Shown one piece after another: positions 1 through 11,329 of a stretch of DNA of 64,000 nucleotides. This stretch comes from Turbatrix aceti (taxonomy: Eukaryota; Nematoda; Chromadorea; Rhabditida; Panagrolaimidae), in assembly GCA_963969345.1 (NCBI GenBank), contig OZ017766.1, positions 1,984,001-2,048,000 of the forward strand. Direction: 5' to 3'. Numbering within the stretch: the first letter of the stretch is position 1; every line of letters begins with the position of its first letter. The position numbers were made by a program, and so were the translations under genes. The notes under the pieces were generated by a model. It had not been told where the DNA came from, did no database searches, and was given only the letters and a program-made list of their open reading frames with translations.

Positions 1-118
1 GCACCCAGCCAAGAGGACAGAGATGGCGTGTTTATGCGAGCGAGTCAGGAAAGTGATACATGGACACAACACGAGATCAGGCGTACGGAAAAAGCGAGAA
101 CAACGTCGCGGGCGGTTT

Positions 119-1034
119 TCACGGCTGGCCAGTCTCAACCGGGGCTTTCTGGGCGGAGCTTATGACGACGCCCTCAGCAATTTTGGCCGTAGGCGGCACT
201 TCCACGGGCCCCAGTTCGAGACCGGTTGATGCGCTGCGGGAGAACTCGGTGCCGCTCACAGTCTCCGGTCCGACCGGACTGATTGCGGCGAGGCCGGTGT
301 CACCTGACGGGTCGTAGCCTGTGGCAATGGAGCCGGCAGCGGATTCATATCCTTCTTTCGGAAGAGCAGGAACAGCAGGTACGGCCACGCTGCCCGTGCC
401 GACGCTACCGGTGCCGACAGGACCTGTGACGAAGCCGCTGCCGGTGTTGACAGGGGTGTATGCGTTACCCGAGGCATAAACACCCTTGCCGATGCCGCCA
501 GAGTTGTAACTGCTTCCTTGGGGGGCTCTGTAGCCGCCTGAAGCGTAACCACCGCTCTGAGAAGCTCCGTAGCCGCCTACAGGGCCTTCGAAGGTGGCGC
601 CGCCACCGAGGCCGATGCCAGACCCGTATCCAGACGCCTGCCCATATCCGTAGCCCCGAGGAGCTTCGTAGGAGCCACCGTATCCCGGATTACGATATCC
701 GTAGTTTCCGAAAGACAAGGGCGCCTCGAGGTAGTCGCCAAAGGAGGGCTGGGGGTAAAACGCCGGAGGCGGCGGAGGCTGAACGTACGTGTCCTCGCCA
801 ACCGGCATGTATGACGGCCTAAAACGACTGCCAAAAGTGAGACATACTTTTCGGTGGGGGGGGGGGAAGTGGCAGAGCAAACAATGAATAGCTGAAAGCT
901 CTTTGAGCCGTCAGTGAGCCCTTTCGACGAAAGCGGATCTGGGGACACTGAGAACCGAATAAAACCAACCTGCCGTACGGCAGAGCACTTGCGACGGCGG
1001 CACAGAGCAGGAGGACAGCCAGCGACAGCTTCAT
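119..1034 (-). CDS. Gly/Tyr-rich secreted protein
   Basis: Two exons, 1034..970 and 818..119, join in phase 2 to give 254 residues. Exon 1 is a clean signal peptide (MKLSLAVLLLCAAVASA), which fixes the start. The mature part opens with a proline run and a Tyr/Pro stretch. It continues as a low-complexity region rich in Gly, Tyr and Ser with recurring GYG, GGY and SYEAP units, then a GTGSVGTGSV stretch. No catalytic domain is visible. Composition of this kind is typical of extracellular structural proteins such as cuticle, eggshell or adhesive components; that role is inference. No homologue is recognised by name. A TATA box lies 106 bp upstream of the ATG on the same strand. Confidence 0.75.
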
Positions 1035-1139
1035 GGCTTGAACAACGCTGATGCACAATAGAGCGACGTAAAGGGCAGCAAACAACTGCGCTCGTACAAA
1101 GGCAAATCAAGTAGATGCTCAAGGTGAAGAATAGCGGCA

Positions 1140-1146
1140 TTTTATA
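1140..1146 (-). promoter_or_regulatory. TATA box of the Gly/Tyr-rich gene
   Basis: Reads TATAAAA on the minus strand, 106 bp upstream of the ATG at 1034. This agrees with a strongly expressed secreted structural protein, but no transcription start can be seen. Confidence 0.45.
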
Positions 1147-1682
1147 GGTCGTAAGTGTTTTCTGTCTGTGCTCGGCCCCTTCGCACTCCTCCCAGGAGGG
1201 TCACATCGGGCTCACGGTGTTCGGTGAACAATAAGATGACGCACAGCACCGCGCCTGTCCGACGAAGAACAATGACGCCGCGCAAAACTCGAATCAAAAC
1301 CCGTTTTAATTCAAGTTGTATTTTTGCACCTGACATCAGAGGAATTATAATAACCTAACTTTCTTTTCATTTACATAATTACTTTCTGTCATTAACGAAA
1401 TGGTTCTCGCTTTCTTACACAAACAACAGAATTTTTCAGCGGTATAGAATTTTTTAACGAGCTATTTTTTATTTTGGTTCGCGGAGCATTGTGCCTCAAT
1501 TTTACTTCTGCAACCCATTTTTGCAAAAAACATTTTTTGCCAGATGTCTACACTCTCCGGCCCCGTATATCATAACCAGGAGATTTATGTCGTCCTAAAA
1601 AGTGATACAATGCGTGCGCAAAAACTAACAACAATACAAAAACCATTGTGCTTGTCAGAAAAAAAGCAAAGGACGACGAGTA
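1147..1682. other. Intergenic, AT-rich
   Basis: Between the promoter of the Gly/Tyr-rich gene and the stop of the K-Cl cotransporter. About 1330-1660 is AT-rich and probably holds the cotransporter 3' UTR. No further gene, repeat or RNA gene is visible. Confidence 0.4.
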
Positions 1683-4600
1683 TCAGGAAGCGGTGGTCAT
1701 GACCTCCCGGCCGCTGCCGTTGATGAGGAGCACCCGTGTAAGGCTTGACGCCAGCGTCTCGCAGTAGGACAGGTAGTTGGAGAAGTTGTCGTTGACCACC
1801 TTAGGCGGGCTGGGAAGCGAGAGCAGCACGAGCTGGCTATTCATCGAGTACTCCAGGATCACCTGGTTCAGGTTCTGCGCCTCCAGCAGCTTGCGCGCAA
1901 CGATGCTCTCTTTCATGGGCGCCCCCTCGGTGTTCTCAGAAGCCAGTGTCACCTGACTCATGTGCGTCGTGAACCCGGTCTCGCGAACACTGGCGGCGCG
2001 AGACCCGGAGAGGGGGGCGACGTCGCCGCTGAGCGCGTATCCGTTGGCAGTCGTCTAAAAAAGCGAATTAGCGCAGAATCGGACATCAGAAAACTCACGG
2101 GTGGGGTCGGGGTGTCCTCATCAACGGTGAATTGTTGAGTGTCCTTGGAAGTCACAATCTGCAAAAACAAATGCTCTGTCAAATAAATTCTCCGCCCCTA
2201 ACTCACAAAAACAGAAGCATCGATGCGGAGCATGTAAATGTGCTTCTGCAGCGAGTCTTTTAGCGCCCGCGTGTTGCTGCTGCTGTTGTCCGCGATGACG
2301 AAGATGCGGAGCTTGCACCGGCGCCAGACCTTGTTCTGCGTGAGGAGCCACGCCATGAGCATAAGAATGCCGCCGTCGTGCAGCATCCACCAGATGTCGA
2401 TGTGGCCTTCGAGGCGCTCGTCCGGCGAAGGAAAGTCCACGATGCCCTTGCACACGACCACGCAGTAGTCGTTTTGCTGGGCGCGCACCAGCTGCTCGGC
2501 GAAGAGCTCGTGCTCCATGGGGTCGTCCCGCGGGAAGTTGATGAGCACCGTGTTGGGCCGGAGCCCGCCGATGCCGATGCTTTGGTACAGCGCGGACACG
2601 CATCCCTTGATCTGGTCCTTGTAGTAGAAGAGCGCCTTGCCAAATCCGGGGAGCCGCGAGTTGCGCATGTCCGACTGAAAGAAAACAAGTTGTTTCTAAA
2701 CCTGCGGCAAGCTCAAAAATTTACCTGAATGCGCTGTTTGACCTCTTCGGCCCGGGACTTGAAGTTGGAGTAGCCGTGGTTGGTGCAAACGAAGCCTACC
2801 GTGATGGCCAGCCCCTTGCCTGCCTTGAGCTGGCTTGCGAGGTTGATGATATTGACGGAACGCATGTCGATTACCTCCTTCGAGAAATGCCCGTCGACGA
2901 GCAGCATGATCTGGGGCCGGAAGTTTTTAGGATGGGGATCCTTGTCTTCCACCTTGAGCAGGCTGTACTGCGCGGTCGTCAGCGCGAGACCCCGGATGCC
3001 ATCGCCCCATTCCTTCTTGGCGCCCTTCCACTCGACGTACTTGTAGATCATGAAAGTCAGCCCGCAGGCGATGAGCGCGTAGATGTACTGCGACGAAAAC
3101 ATGATGAAGAAGCAGAGAAACGCGCCGGCCAGCGAGAGCGACCAATGATAGTACTTGAACCGAGGGCGCCAGTTGGGAGCACCGAGGATAGAGTGCAGCG
3201 CGCAGATGAGATTGACAAACGCGTAGCACATGAGGAAGAAGAAGTCCAGGACCTCGGCGATGGAATCGACGGCACCCAGCAGAATGGCGCACTCCGCAAT
3301 GAACGACGTCAGCAGCAAGCCGAGAAAGGGCTCGTTCGACTTGGTGACCCGCGAGAAAGGCGAGAGAAAGGGGATAACGTCGTCGCGGGCGATGGCCTGC
3401 AGCAGGCGAGGCGCGCTGCACAAGCACTGCAGCGCAGCCCCAAAGGTCGAGAGGAACGAGCCGATGATCACCACCCAGGGCGAAGGCCAAGAGAGCTCGG
3501 CGACAACCAGCGAGTTCGCAAGGCTCTTGCCGGACCTAAAGCGAAGGTTGAAGAACGCTCCCTCCACAGCGACTCACTTGTCTCGCAGAACAGGTCCTAT
3601 GATGGACGAGCCGAAGAGCAGCGCAAGGCCGAAGTAAATGAGCGAGGTCGTGATTGTAGCGGCGAGTGTCCCGCGCGGTATGCTCTTGTTTGCATCCGCC
3701 AGGTCGCCACTCATGTTTGTGCCCGTCATGATGCCGGTGACGGCGGGAAAGTAGATCGCCAAGAGCACAAAGAACGTCACCTGCACGTCTTGGAAGACCT
3801 CGTGGTCGTAGTCCGCGGTCACGTTGGGCAAGCTCTCTTTCGCGTCCATGTACATAGGCAGCATGTTGCCTTTCAAGATGTTCAGGTTGAAGCCGGGAAA
3901 CGCGTTGAGACACTCCATGTCTCCGGTGGCCAGAGCATCGCACGCCCGATTTGCGGTTGACTCGTTGTACGCCGGACCGCAAAGGCTTTCGCGCATGCTG
4001 AAATACCAGTGTTAAATATTCGTCGGGAGTTTCACCAACTGGTCGTTTTTGGTGCAGAGGTCGCAGACGCGATGCAGATCGTGAGACTCGTTCATGTAAG
4101 ATTTTGCGTTAAGCAAAATATCGTCCAGAATGCAGACTCTAAAAACCAACCCTAGAAAGCATGTAAAGCGAGGGGACTCACTGTTGGCCGCTGTGGGTGA
4201 CGGCTTTCTCGATGCCGCCGGCGAAGCAGGCCAAAATCGACAGTATGACGCACGCAAGCGAGATTGGCGCCAGCAGCTGAACAAACTTTACGCCCAGCGC
4301 CACGATGACCAACTCCAGGAGCAGGAGAAGCGTGCCGTAGATGCGGTAGTTGTTGGTCATCATGCCGAAAAACTCGACGTCGTTGTGCACTGCTTCGCCG
4401 CCAATTGTCATGTCCGGGTAGATGTAGAGCTGAAAAGCATTGCCAGCTCGGCCGGGAACACAAAACTCACCAAGAAGACTTCGACACCGCCCACCAGGTA
4501 CATGGAGGTCGCCACCGTGTTTGCCAAGTAAAAAAGGATGCCCACGGCACTCCCAAACTCGGCACCCAGGTTGCGCGAAATCATGAAGTACGCGCCGCCG

Positions 4601-5461
4601 CCCTCAACGACGCCGTTGGTCGCCACAGCGGAGAGAGAGATAGACGTCAGCAGCGTCTGCAGGGATTACGGTTCGCGCAAGAAAGACAGATGAAAGGAAA
4701 CTCACGCAGGAGCAGCAGATGAGGAGAAGCAGCATGGTGTGCCAGACACCGGCCATGCCGACGACCCAGAAAAGGCGAATGAACATGGTGACGCCGAGAA
4801 TGTGCTGGATGGTGGGGAGGTAGACGCCGAGCATCATGCCGAGGTCGGCCTTCTTCTTGGCAGCCGCCATGTCGTTGACGGCGGGCGTCGGGATGGTGTA
4901 GCCGCTGAAGGCGTTTTGCGTAGGCACCTTGGCCTGGTCGGGGTCTTCCTCTTCGCGGAAGAGGGCCAGACCGAGCGTATGGTTGAGCACCTCTGACACG
5001 GAGTGCCGTCGCAGATCCGGGGTGCCAGCCTTGGTCGACCCGACCTCGGAGTCCGCGCCGCCACTCGCGGCCACGCTGTCCGAGTCAATGACATCGAACG
5101 TCGACGGATTCACCTGGTGGACCGTGCTGAAGCGGCGTCTGTTCTCCATGAAACTGAGGACGTGCTGAAAAGAAGACCAACCTGAGCTTGCGATCCGCAG
5201 GCATGACTTTGGAGGAAAAGGGCATAGCGCTCTGCTGCGAGCGGGAACAGCGCTCAAGCTTTCGTCAACACTCGCCTGCACACGAACAAGGTAAAACAAA
5301 AGTTTCTGCCAGCCAGATTTAATTTTCGATCCTGTTGACGCGTTTCAAGGTCATCAGGAGGATGAGTGAAATCCGAAATGCGCAGGGTGTTGGACGACAA
5401 GCGGGGAAGGCCCGTAGTGCCGGGAAGGGTCCAGGCACCAAAGACTCACCTTGATACTCAT
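1683..5461 (-). CDS. kcc: K-Cl cotransporter (KCC, SLC12 family)
   Basis: Plasma-membrane symporter for K+ and Cl-, which lowers intracellular chloride. Ten exons: 5461..5450, 5164..4706, 4656..4471, 4429..4182, 4138..4040, 3997..3578, 3535..2725, 2674..2207, 2158..2099 and 2054..1683. They give 1044 residues, near the usual KCC length. Visible features are the cytoplasmic N-terminus, a first membrane segment around [10 protein letters not shown], the [16 protein letters not shown] segment, the long Cys-containing extracellular loop typical of KCCs (exon 5 and early exon 6), LRDK before the [12 protein letters not shown] helix, and the diagnostic C-terminal GREV motif. The four-codon first exon (MSIK) is chosen because it joins in frame; ATG at 5148 is the fallback start. 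A small exon-like stretch at 5187-5209 does not join in frame. Identity is secure; exon 1 is less so. Confidence 0.9.
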
Positions 5462-5943
5462 GGCCAGCTAACAACGAGAGCTGGCTTGTTGGCAACCGAC
5501 CGCCACGGGAGCAAAGGTTAAACACAAAGTCGTTGCGCAAAAAATCCGGCCGATGACGAACTGCAAGCGTAATGGCAGCGATTAACCCGGGATTTTGTGC
5601 GCGAGGGAAAAGTTAACGCTCGGCTGCCTACAATCCGGTTACGGTCATGCCTCAGCGTTGTTCACCGCTATTCACGCGCCTCCCGTCCGCGTTATATAAC
5701 AATGGGGAGCGGTGCGCAAAAATCCTCATTTGCCCCCCCAGCGTCATCCGGCGAGCTCGTTACACCGGTCCAGGCCATGAAAACAGCCAAATGAGACGGG
5801 TATCAACTTCATTATTTTTAACGACACCGAACAGAGATCGAGGACGAACGACGCGTTAACGCGATGCTGTGGAGATCCGGCGGTTGAGGAGGGCCGAGTC
5901 TGAGGGGGTCATGAGTCGCGAGAGAGCACGAATCGGACTAGGA
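5462..5943. other. Intergenic; probable KCC promoter
   Basis: Lies between the KCC start and the stop of the glutamate receptor, both on the minus strand. A palindromic TTATATAA near 5693 could serve as a TATA element, but it is more than 200 bp from the KCC ATG. No coding exon was found. Confidence 0.35.
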
Positions 5944-8900
5944 TCATTGGCCGGCGGCGGAGGGTGGCTCTGGCTGCAAATTGACTTTTAACTCGTCACA
6001 AATTCCAAGCACGTACAGATCCTTCGCAGTGGCGAGTGCGTCGAGCCGGGTAACGGTCAGCTGGGGCCGGCCTTTGGCATCGTTGGTCGGCGGCTGCGCG
6101 GGCTTTTTCACCCGATCCTGCCATCGGAACAGGCTGTTGAACAGCTTCCACATCAGCGTGAGCGAGAGACGCATCGAATCAGAACGGGACTCAACACAGT
6201 ACTCCCCGATGGCAATGAGGAAGGACACACAGAGGCCGGCGAGGAGCACGAAGTACACGCCGAAGATGCGCGTCGCTCGTCGGTTGCTCTCTGCCTTCTG
6301 GGGACACATCGGACTGTCTGGAAGGTTATACGCTTGCAGAGACCTTTCGACAGGTAAAGCAGCCCATGGCGTTTTTAAACAACCGACCCTGATCCCTGTT
6401 CCACCACTTGTTCTTCAGCGCCTCGAGAATTGTGCGTTCCTGGAGCTGCAGCACGGTCTTGGAGAGCACGTTGCGCAACGGTGAGCCCCTCGGCAGCGCG
6501 ACACCGTAGCCCTTGGAATCCAGCAGTCCGCCGATAGTCGTGAGCTGGCAGTCGGTCTTCATGTAGTACTCCAGCCTGCAACAAATCCGCCCTCGAGTCA
6601 GAATGCTTCCGCGAAACTCGCTCACATGCTGCTCTCCATCATGTACGCGTAGTTGCCGGCCTTGACGCGCGCAATCGCCTCCTTGCTCGAATTGACGAAG
6701 ACCGACGGCGTCTGGCCCTGCATGAGCGACCACATGCGCTCGTAGATTGGGATCCTCGACTCGCGGAAGAAATCCATCGTCGAGCCGTTCTTCAGCGTGC
6801 CGAACTTGATGCGCGTCTGGGAAGAGAGATCCTGCGCGCTCTCAATCGGCGTCGTCATGCGCTCCATCGTGAGAAAAGCGGCTAATTGGGCCGTGTAGGA
6901 AGATATGAGGATGAGCGTGAACAGCCACCAGATCACTGCGACAGTCCGCGTTGCCGCCGCGCGTGGAATCACATCGGAGCCCTGCAACGCGGCATTTTGT
7001 GCGTTCGGAACCCTTCGTTTTACGTGGATCCCATTAAAAACAGGAAATGCTCTCTTAACACCTACAGCCCTCAATTTTCAGATTTAATGATTTTTAGACG
7101 CTTAAAAATCATTTCCATTGACACAGTTGCAAAAACCCTTTCTACCGCCACGAAGCAGCTCGGACGCTTTTTTAATTGCTGTTTTCGTCCCCCAGAGCCA
7201 AAAAAAGACAAACCTGTTGCATGAGTGACCCTGCAAATGAAAACTCGTTAATGACGCAACCGAAAAGGCCCGGAACTCACCGATGGCGAACCAGAGCGCG
7301 TTCAGGATGGTGAATTGGTTCTTGTGGCCGTCGACGGTGGTGTCGCGCTGATCGATGAGCTCGACGTCGTACCACTCGTAGGGACTGAAGCGGGCGAGGA
7401 GCCACATGGTCGTGCCTACCGAGAGGTAGCTGATGCCCAGCGCCATCCAGACGGAGAATGAGAGCGGCTCCAGGAAGGTGAAGAGCGAATTGCTCGTCGA
7501 CCTGGACATGGAGTCGTCGATGTCCTTGCCGAGGAGGATCGCGATGCCGAGGTGCATGAAAGGCAGCGTAAAATCTGAAAAGCCATACATTGACCGGTAG
7601 CATTGCCCGGAAGCAGTTACCGATGACCGCGGTGCGGCTGTAGGTGATGGTGACGGCGGATACGCTGAGATCCGCTTCCCGCCGCTGCAAGACGCCGATG
7701 ATGCCGTTGAACTGCCATTTCTCGTCTTCTACGCCGTACGCGCCGTCCTCGACTTCGACGATGTCAAAGGTGAAGTTGAGCACCTTGGACATCTCGATGA
7801 GCAGGTCGATGCAGAAGCCGTCGTAGCCGATGCCGTTGCTGGAGCGGGTGACGAAGGGCTCCTCAAGGTAGACGACCACCTTGAGCCGCTGTCCCTGTAG
7901 GTCCATCGAACTGCTGTTGACGTTGACGCGCCATCGCTGGCGGTAGGCGGCTTCAAACTGCCACTTGTCCTTCTCCGAATCGTACACGCCGAGCTGCAAC
8001 GCTCATGTTCCTTTTTGCGATCTCTGCACCCGCTTTGTCACTGGCATACTCGAAGCAGCTCAATGACCTTTCCAACGCACCCCGGTGAATCGGAAGACAC
8101 CATCTTCTGCGCGACTTCGCGGGAAAGGTTCATGTTTGGTAAACAAGAGCTGAGCCGTCAATCATCGATCACGAAGCGACAAGCGGCGCAAACACATTTA
8201 AGAGCTGCTTTTTTAATGGGTCGCGGAAGTGGTAATCCAGATTTTTTTGGCAAATTCGAATGACTGATAGCCGGTGACGTCTGCGCGAGTCATTTTCAGC
8301 GAATTAACCTGCGCAATCATCAGATAATGAAGGGGCGATCCGGCGTACCCTAGGCGGCGCAAACAAGGCCGAGGAAACCGGTCTGCGCAGGTCGAGGTGC
8401 ACTGCCGCGCTGTCGTTCGCGTAGATCCGCCCCTCGTGGACACGCCATGGTTCGGAGGGTATATAAACCGCCGTCAGAAGGTTCCGATGTCGACGACTGT
8501 CTAACGATGAACTCCCGCGTTGTCCTGCTCGTTGTTGCCGTTGCCTTCGCCGCCGTCTGTGCGCAAGACGACGTGCCCGTCTTCCTCGTCGGCGCACCCG
8601 CCCCGGTGGTCAAGGAGTTTGAGGGAATCCTCGCCAACTCTCAGCACCTCACGGACGCTCAGATCGATGCCGCCGTCGCCGCTTGGGCCAAAAAGCAGAC
8701 GCCCGCGATCCAGGTGAGTGCCCGCGTGCAAGATTCACGATTCTTGACTGCGCCAATATTTCAGACCAAGTTCCAAGCCTTCCAGGCAGACCTCAAGAAA
8801 CACCACGCCGTTGCCGAGGCCGCGCACGCCGCTGCCGTCGCCAAGTTCAGCCCTGCAGCGAAGGCCGCCGACGCTCAGCTGACCGCTGTTGCCAGCGACG

Positions 8901-10717
8901 CCAGCCTCGGAGCCAAGGCCAAGGGAGACAAGATCCAGGCCATCCTCGCCGGTCTGTCGCCCAAGGTGCGCGCGGAGATCGAAAAAGCCATGCAAGGCGA
9001 ATAGACATCTCTCGGCCCCTAAGTAATTCGTCCCCCCTCCCCGCTTCACTCTGTGCTGGTCCAATTGGGTAATATAAGGCATAAATGGTCACAACAAGCC
9101 CACCTTGTGGAAGCCGTCGTCCGCGCGGGTGATGCCGATGAGCGTCGCGCTCCGGCGTCGGCCACGGCCATCGAAGGAGACGCGTCCGGTGAGGCCGTCC
9201 TGCAGCACGACCTGCAATCGGGACAGATGCGAAATGAGGGCAAAACAAGCAAAAACCTGTCTGATGGCCTCGCTGACGAGCTGGCCGTCCGCCCAGAAGT
9301 CGTCGGAGTCGCAAAGCAAGACCTCGGGCACGACCCGGTTTCCGTGGACCAGCAATGAGCGCAGCCCGCTGCCGATTGCGTCAACAGCGTCCACGGTCAG
9401 CGCCAGGCCGGTCTGCAACGACACAGATTCGTGGTAAACAGTAAACAGTGCGCAATGATGTGTGAGGAGCTAACTAAGCGTCCAAAAACCAGAAGCCGCT
9501 TCAGGAGGCCAGAAACGCGGTGTCCCGGTGGCGGTGATGGCGTGCGCAATAATTTGCGAAACCCCAGATAAAAATTAAACAGATCATTGAATGATCTTGC
9601 ATCACTGATTCGCGCAAAAACGATGAACAAAAAATACAACCTTGAAAGTCTTTTTTTTTGGTTGCGTGTCGCGTAAGTGGTTTTCAGCGTTTTTGCCCCT
9701 CGCGAAATCGAATTAAAGGTGGAACGCAGAACAACACACAACAACCAAAACCCGCTTGGCCTGGTGCACCAACCTTGATTCGCGGATCGGGCTGCACGAG
9801 CTGGAAGCCGGTGATGTTGCAACGGTAGATAGGGCGCAGACTCTGGAAGAAGTCGTCGAGCAGCACGAGGTCGGGATTCGTGAAAACAAAGTTGTAGCGC
9901 TGCGATTCGGTCATGTTGAGGAAGCTCGCGGCAGAGAGGAGCGCATTTACCGTGCTGAGGTCCGCGGAGTGCAGCACGATGTTGGTGGCCTTGAGCTTCT
10001 CCCGGACGTATTTGAGGAAGACCTCGTAGTGGTTGGGGTCCTCTGGCAGCTGGAGCACGCGAAAGGCCGTCCGCATGCCGTGGTCGTTGCGCCACACCGA
10101 GAGCAGGTCCGTGATCTCGCGCAGTGTGTCGGGTTCCTTGTATATGAGAAGGTAAGAGCTCCAGCCGAGACTCGAGATAAGCTGCGCGGCGGCGCGACCG
10201 AAGATGCCCGCTTGAGGGATGACGCTCGTCACGAAGTTGGCTTTGCCTGGAAAAGCGACGTTCAATACGCGCAGGCAGACAGCATCTCACTCACCTGGAG
10301 GATCGACAGGTGACAGGTTGATGCAGGGGATGCGGTAGTTCTCGCACATGGAGTACGCGAGGCGGATTTCGTCCGCCGGTTCGGCTTCGCTGTCGACGAG
10401 CAGCGCAACGATCCGCCGCTGCATGACGTCACAGATGCGGTCGTCGATGCCCGCGTGGCCGTCGACGGCAGCGACAAGCGTGAAGCTGACGTCCGAGGCC
10501 ACGGCGTTCGCGTTGTTCCACTCATCGATGGCGTACCGCGCGTTGTGCCACAGCATAGAGTCCGAGCCGTGGATGATACCTAAAAAACGCAACTTTCCCT
10601 TCAAGACAAGCCACCGGACGCCTCCTTACCTATTTTGAAGTCCTCGGCGCGCGAAACCGCAGCCAGGTGAAGCCCTAAGGCCCAGCACGTCCAAAAAGTG
10701 GAAAAAAGCAGCCGCAT
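5944..10717 (-). CDS. Non-NMDA ionotropic glutamate receptor subunit
   Basis: Glutamate-gated cation channel subunit. Eleven exons: 10717..10630, 10579..10295, 10246..9774, 9412..9257, 9211..9104, 7993..7621, 7574..7281, 7230..7214, 6981..6626, 6575..6344 and 6297..5944. They give 911 residues. Order: signal peptide; amino-terminal domain (to about 370); S1 ligand half with a TIT..R motif and VIDF; M1 (about 525-547); the pore loop with LMQQGSD, so an unedited Gln at the Q/R site; M3 with [11 protein letters not shown], where the usual SYTANLAAFLT has Gln for Asn; S2 with NGST; M4 in the last exon. Exon 8 is only 17 nt and supplies SLMQQ. The intron at 7994-9103 holds the SXP/RAL-2 gene on the opposite strand. 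It looks kainate/AMPA (GLR)-like; the exact subtype is not resolved. Confidence 0.92.
8460..8467 (+). promoter_or_regulatory. TATA box of the nested SXP/RAL-2 gene
   Basis: TATATAAA lies 40 bp upstream of the ATG at 8507. It is a near-consensus core promoter inside the glutamate receptor intron, so the nested gene carries its own promoter. Confidence 0.6.
8507..9004 (+). CDS. SXP/RAL-2 family (DUF148) secreted protein
   Basis: Two exons, 8507..8713 and 8765..9004, give 148 residues. The 51-nt intron has GTGAGT and TTTCAG ends, is a multiple of three and has no stop, so a naive open reading frame runs through it. A signal peptide ([19 protein letters not shown]) precedes a helical, Ala/Lys-rich domain with the spacing and Phe/Ala pattern of nematode SXP/RAL-2 proteins, including [13 protein letters not shown] and a C-terminal [13 protein letters not shown]. 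The family is known from parasitic and free-living nematodes as secreted, sometimes immunogenic proteins with proposed metal binding; its molecular role is unsettled. The gene lies wholly inside an intron of the glutamate receptor on the opposite strand. A homology search is needed to firm up the family call. Confidence 0.75.
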   Translation: MNSRVVLLVVAVAFAAVCAQDDVPVFLVGAPAPVVKEFEGILANSQHLTDAQIDAAVAAWAKKQTPAIQVSARVQDSRFLTAPIFQTKFQAFQADLKKHHAVAEAAHAAAVAKFSPAAKAADAQLTAVASDASLGAKAKGDKIQAILAGLSPKVRAEIEKAMQGE

Positions 10718-11329
10718 CTTCTCAGAGCGGATTCGCGTGGCCGACTACGGACGTTTGGCGTTTAAGAGCGTTCTCGGTCCCTCTGGGCGCCGCAGCAAAG
10801 TACCCAATTTCCCGGCGGCCGAAAATTGAGGGCTAAATCAGATTATTCGTGGACGAGCACTTCACGCTGTGCCAATGGCTTTCCGCGCCCGCAAGAGTCA
10901 AAAGTCGGCGGGCGCCACTGGCGAAGAATGTTAGCCGCGGTTTATTATCTCTCCGTGCGCCGAAAAAAAAAACATTGCATGTGCCCGTCGGGGCAATGGG
11001 ATGGAACGGCGGGCTTCCACGTAATTTGAAGCCGCATCCGGCAGCAGGCCAGGCTGCCGAGTGCCATAAACCATTGTTCTCGGGGCACGGAAATTAATAT
11101 CCAGTGACTAATCCGTCCTCCAGTTTTGTATTTAATTCCCTTGAAAAAACATCCGAGGCGCGTAACTTTTCCAGTTTATGATTTCACGTGATCAGCAAAA
11201 CTACGAGGCGCAAAGCAGTCTCGCGGACAAATCAGGGAACTATCCTAAGTCGAGTCAGTTGTAAATCGTAGAAGAGACCGATTCAAGAAATTAATTAATT
11301 ATGCGAGAGCACCGAAGACGGCGCGTTTG
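10718..11329. other. Intergenic
   Basis: Upstream of the glutamate receptor start and downstream of the lactate dehydrogenase stop. It should hold the receptor promoter and the LDH 3' UTR. No gene, repeat or TATA element is evident. Confidence 0.4.

Noticed and set aside
2776..3960. Plus-strand open frame of 394 codons opposite the K-Cl cotransporter
   Set aside because: It is the antisense shadow of GC-rich KCC exons; the protein has no domain and runs across the KCC introns.
5187..5209. ATG followed by a GTTGGT donor upstream of KCC exon 2
   Set aside because: Joining it to exon 2 shifts the frame; only the exon at 5461-5450 joins correctly.
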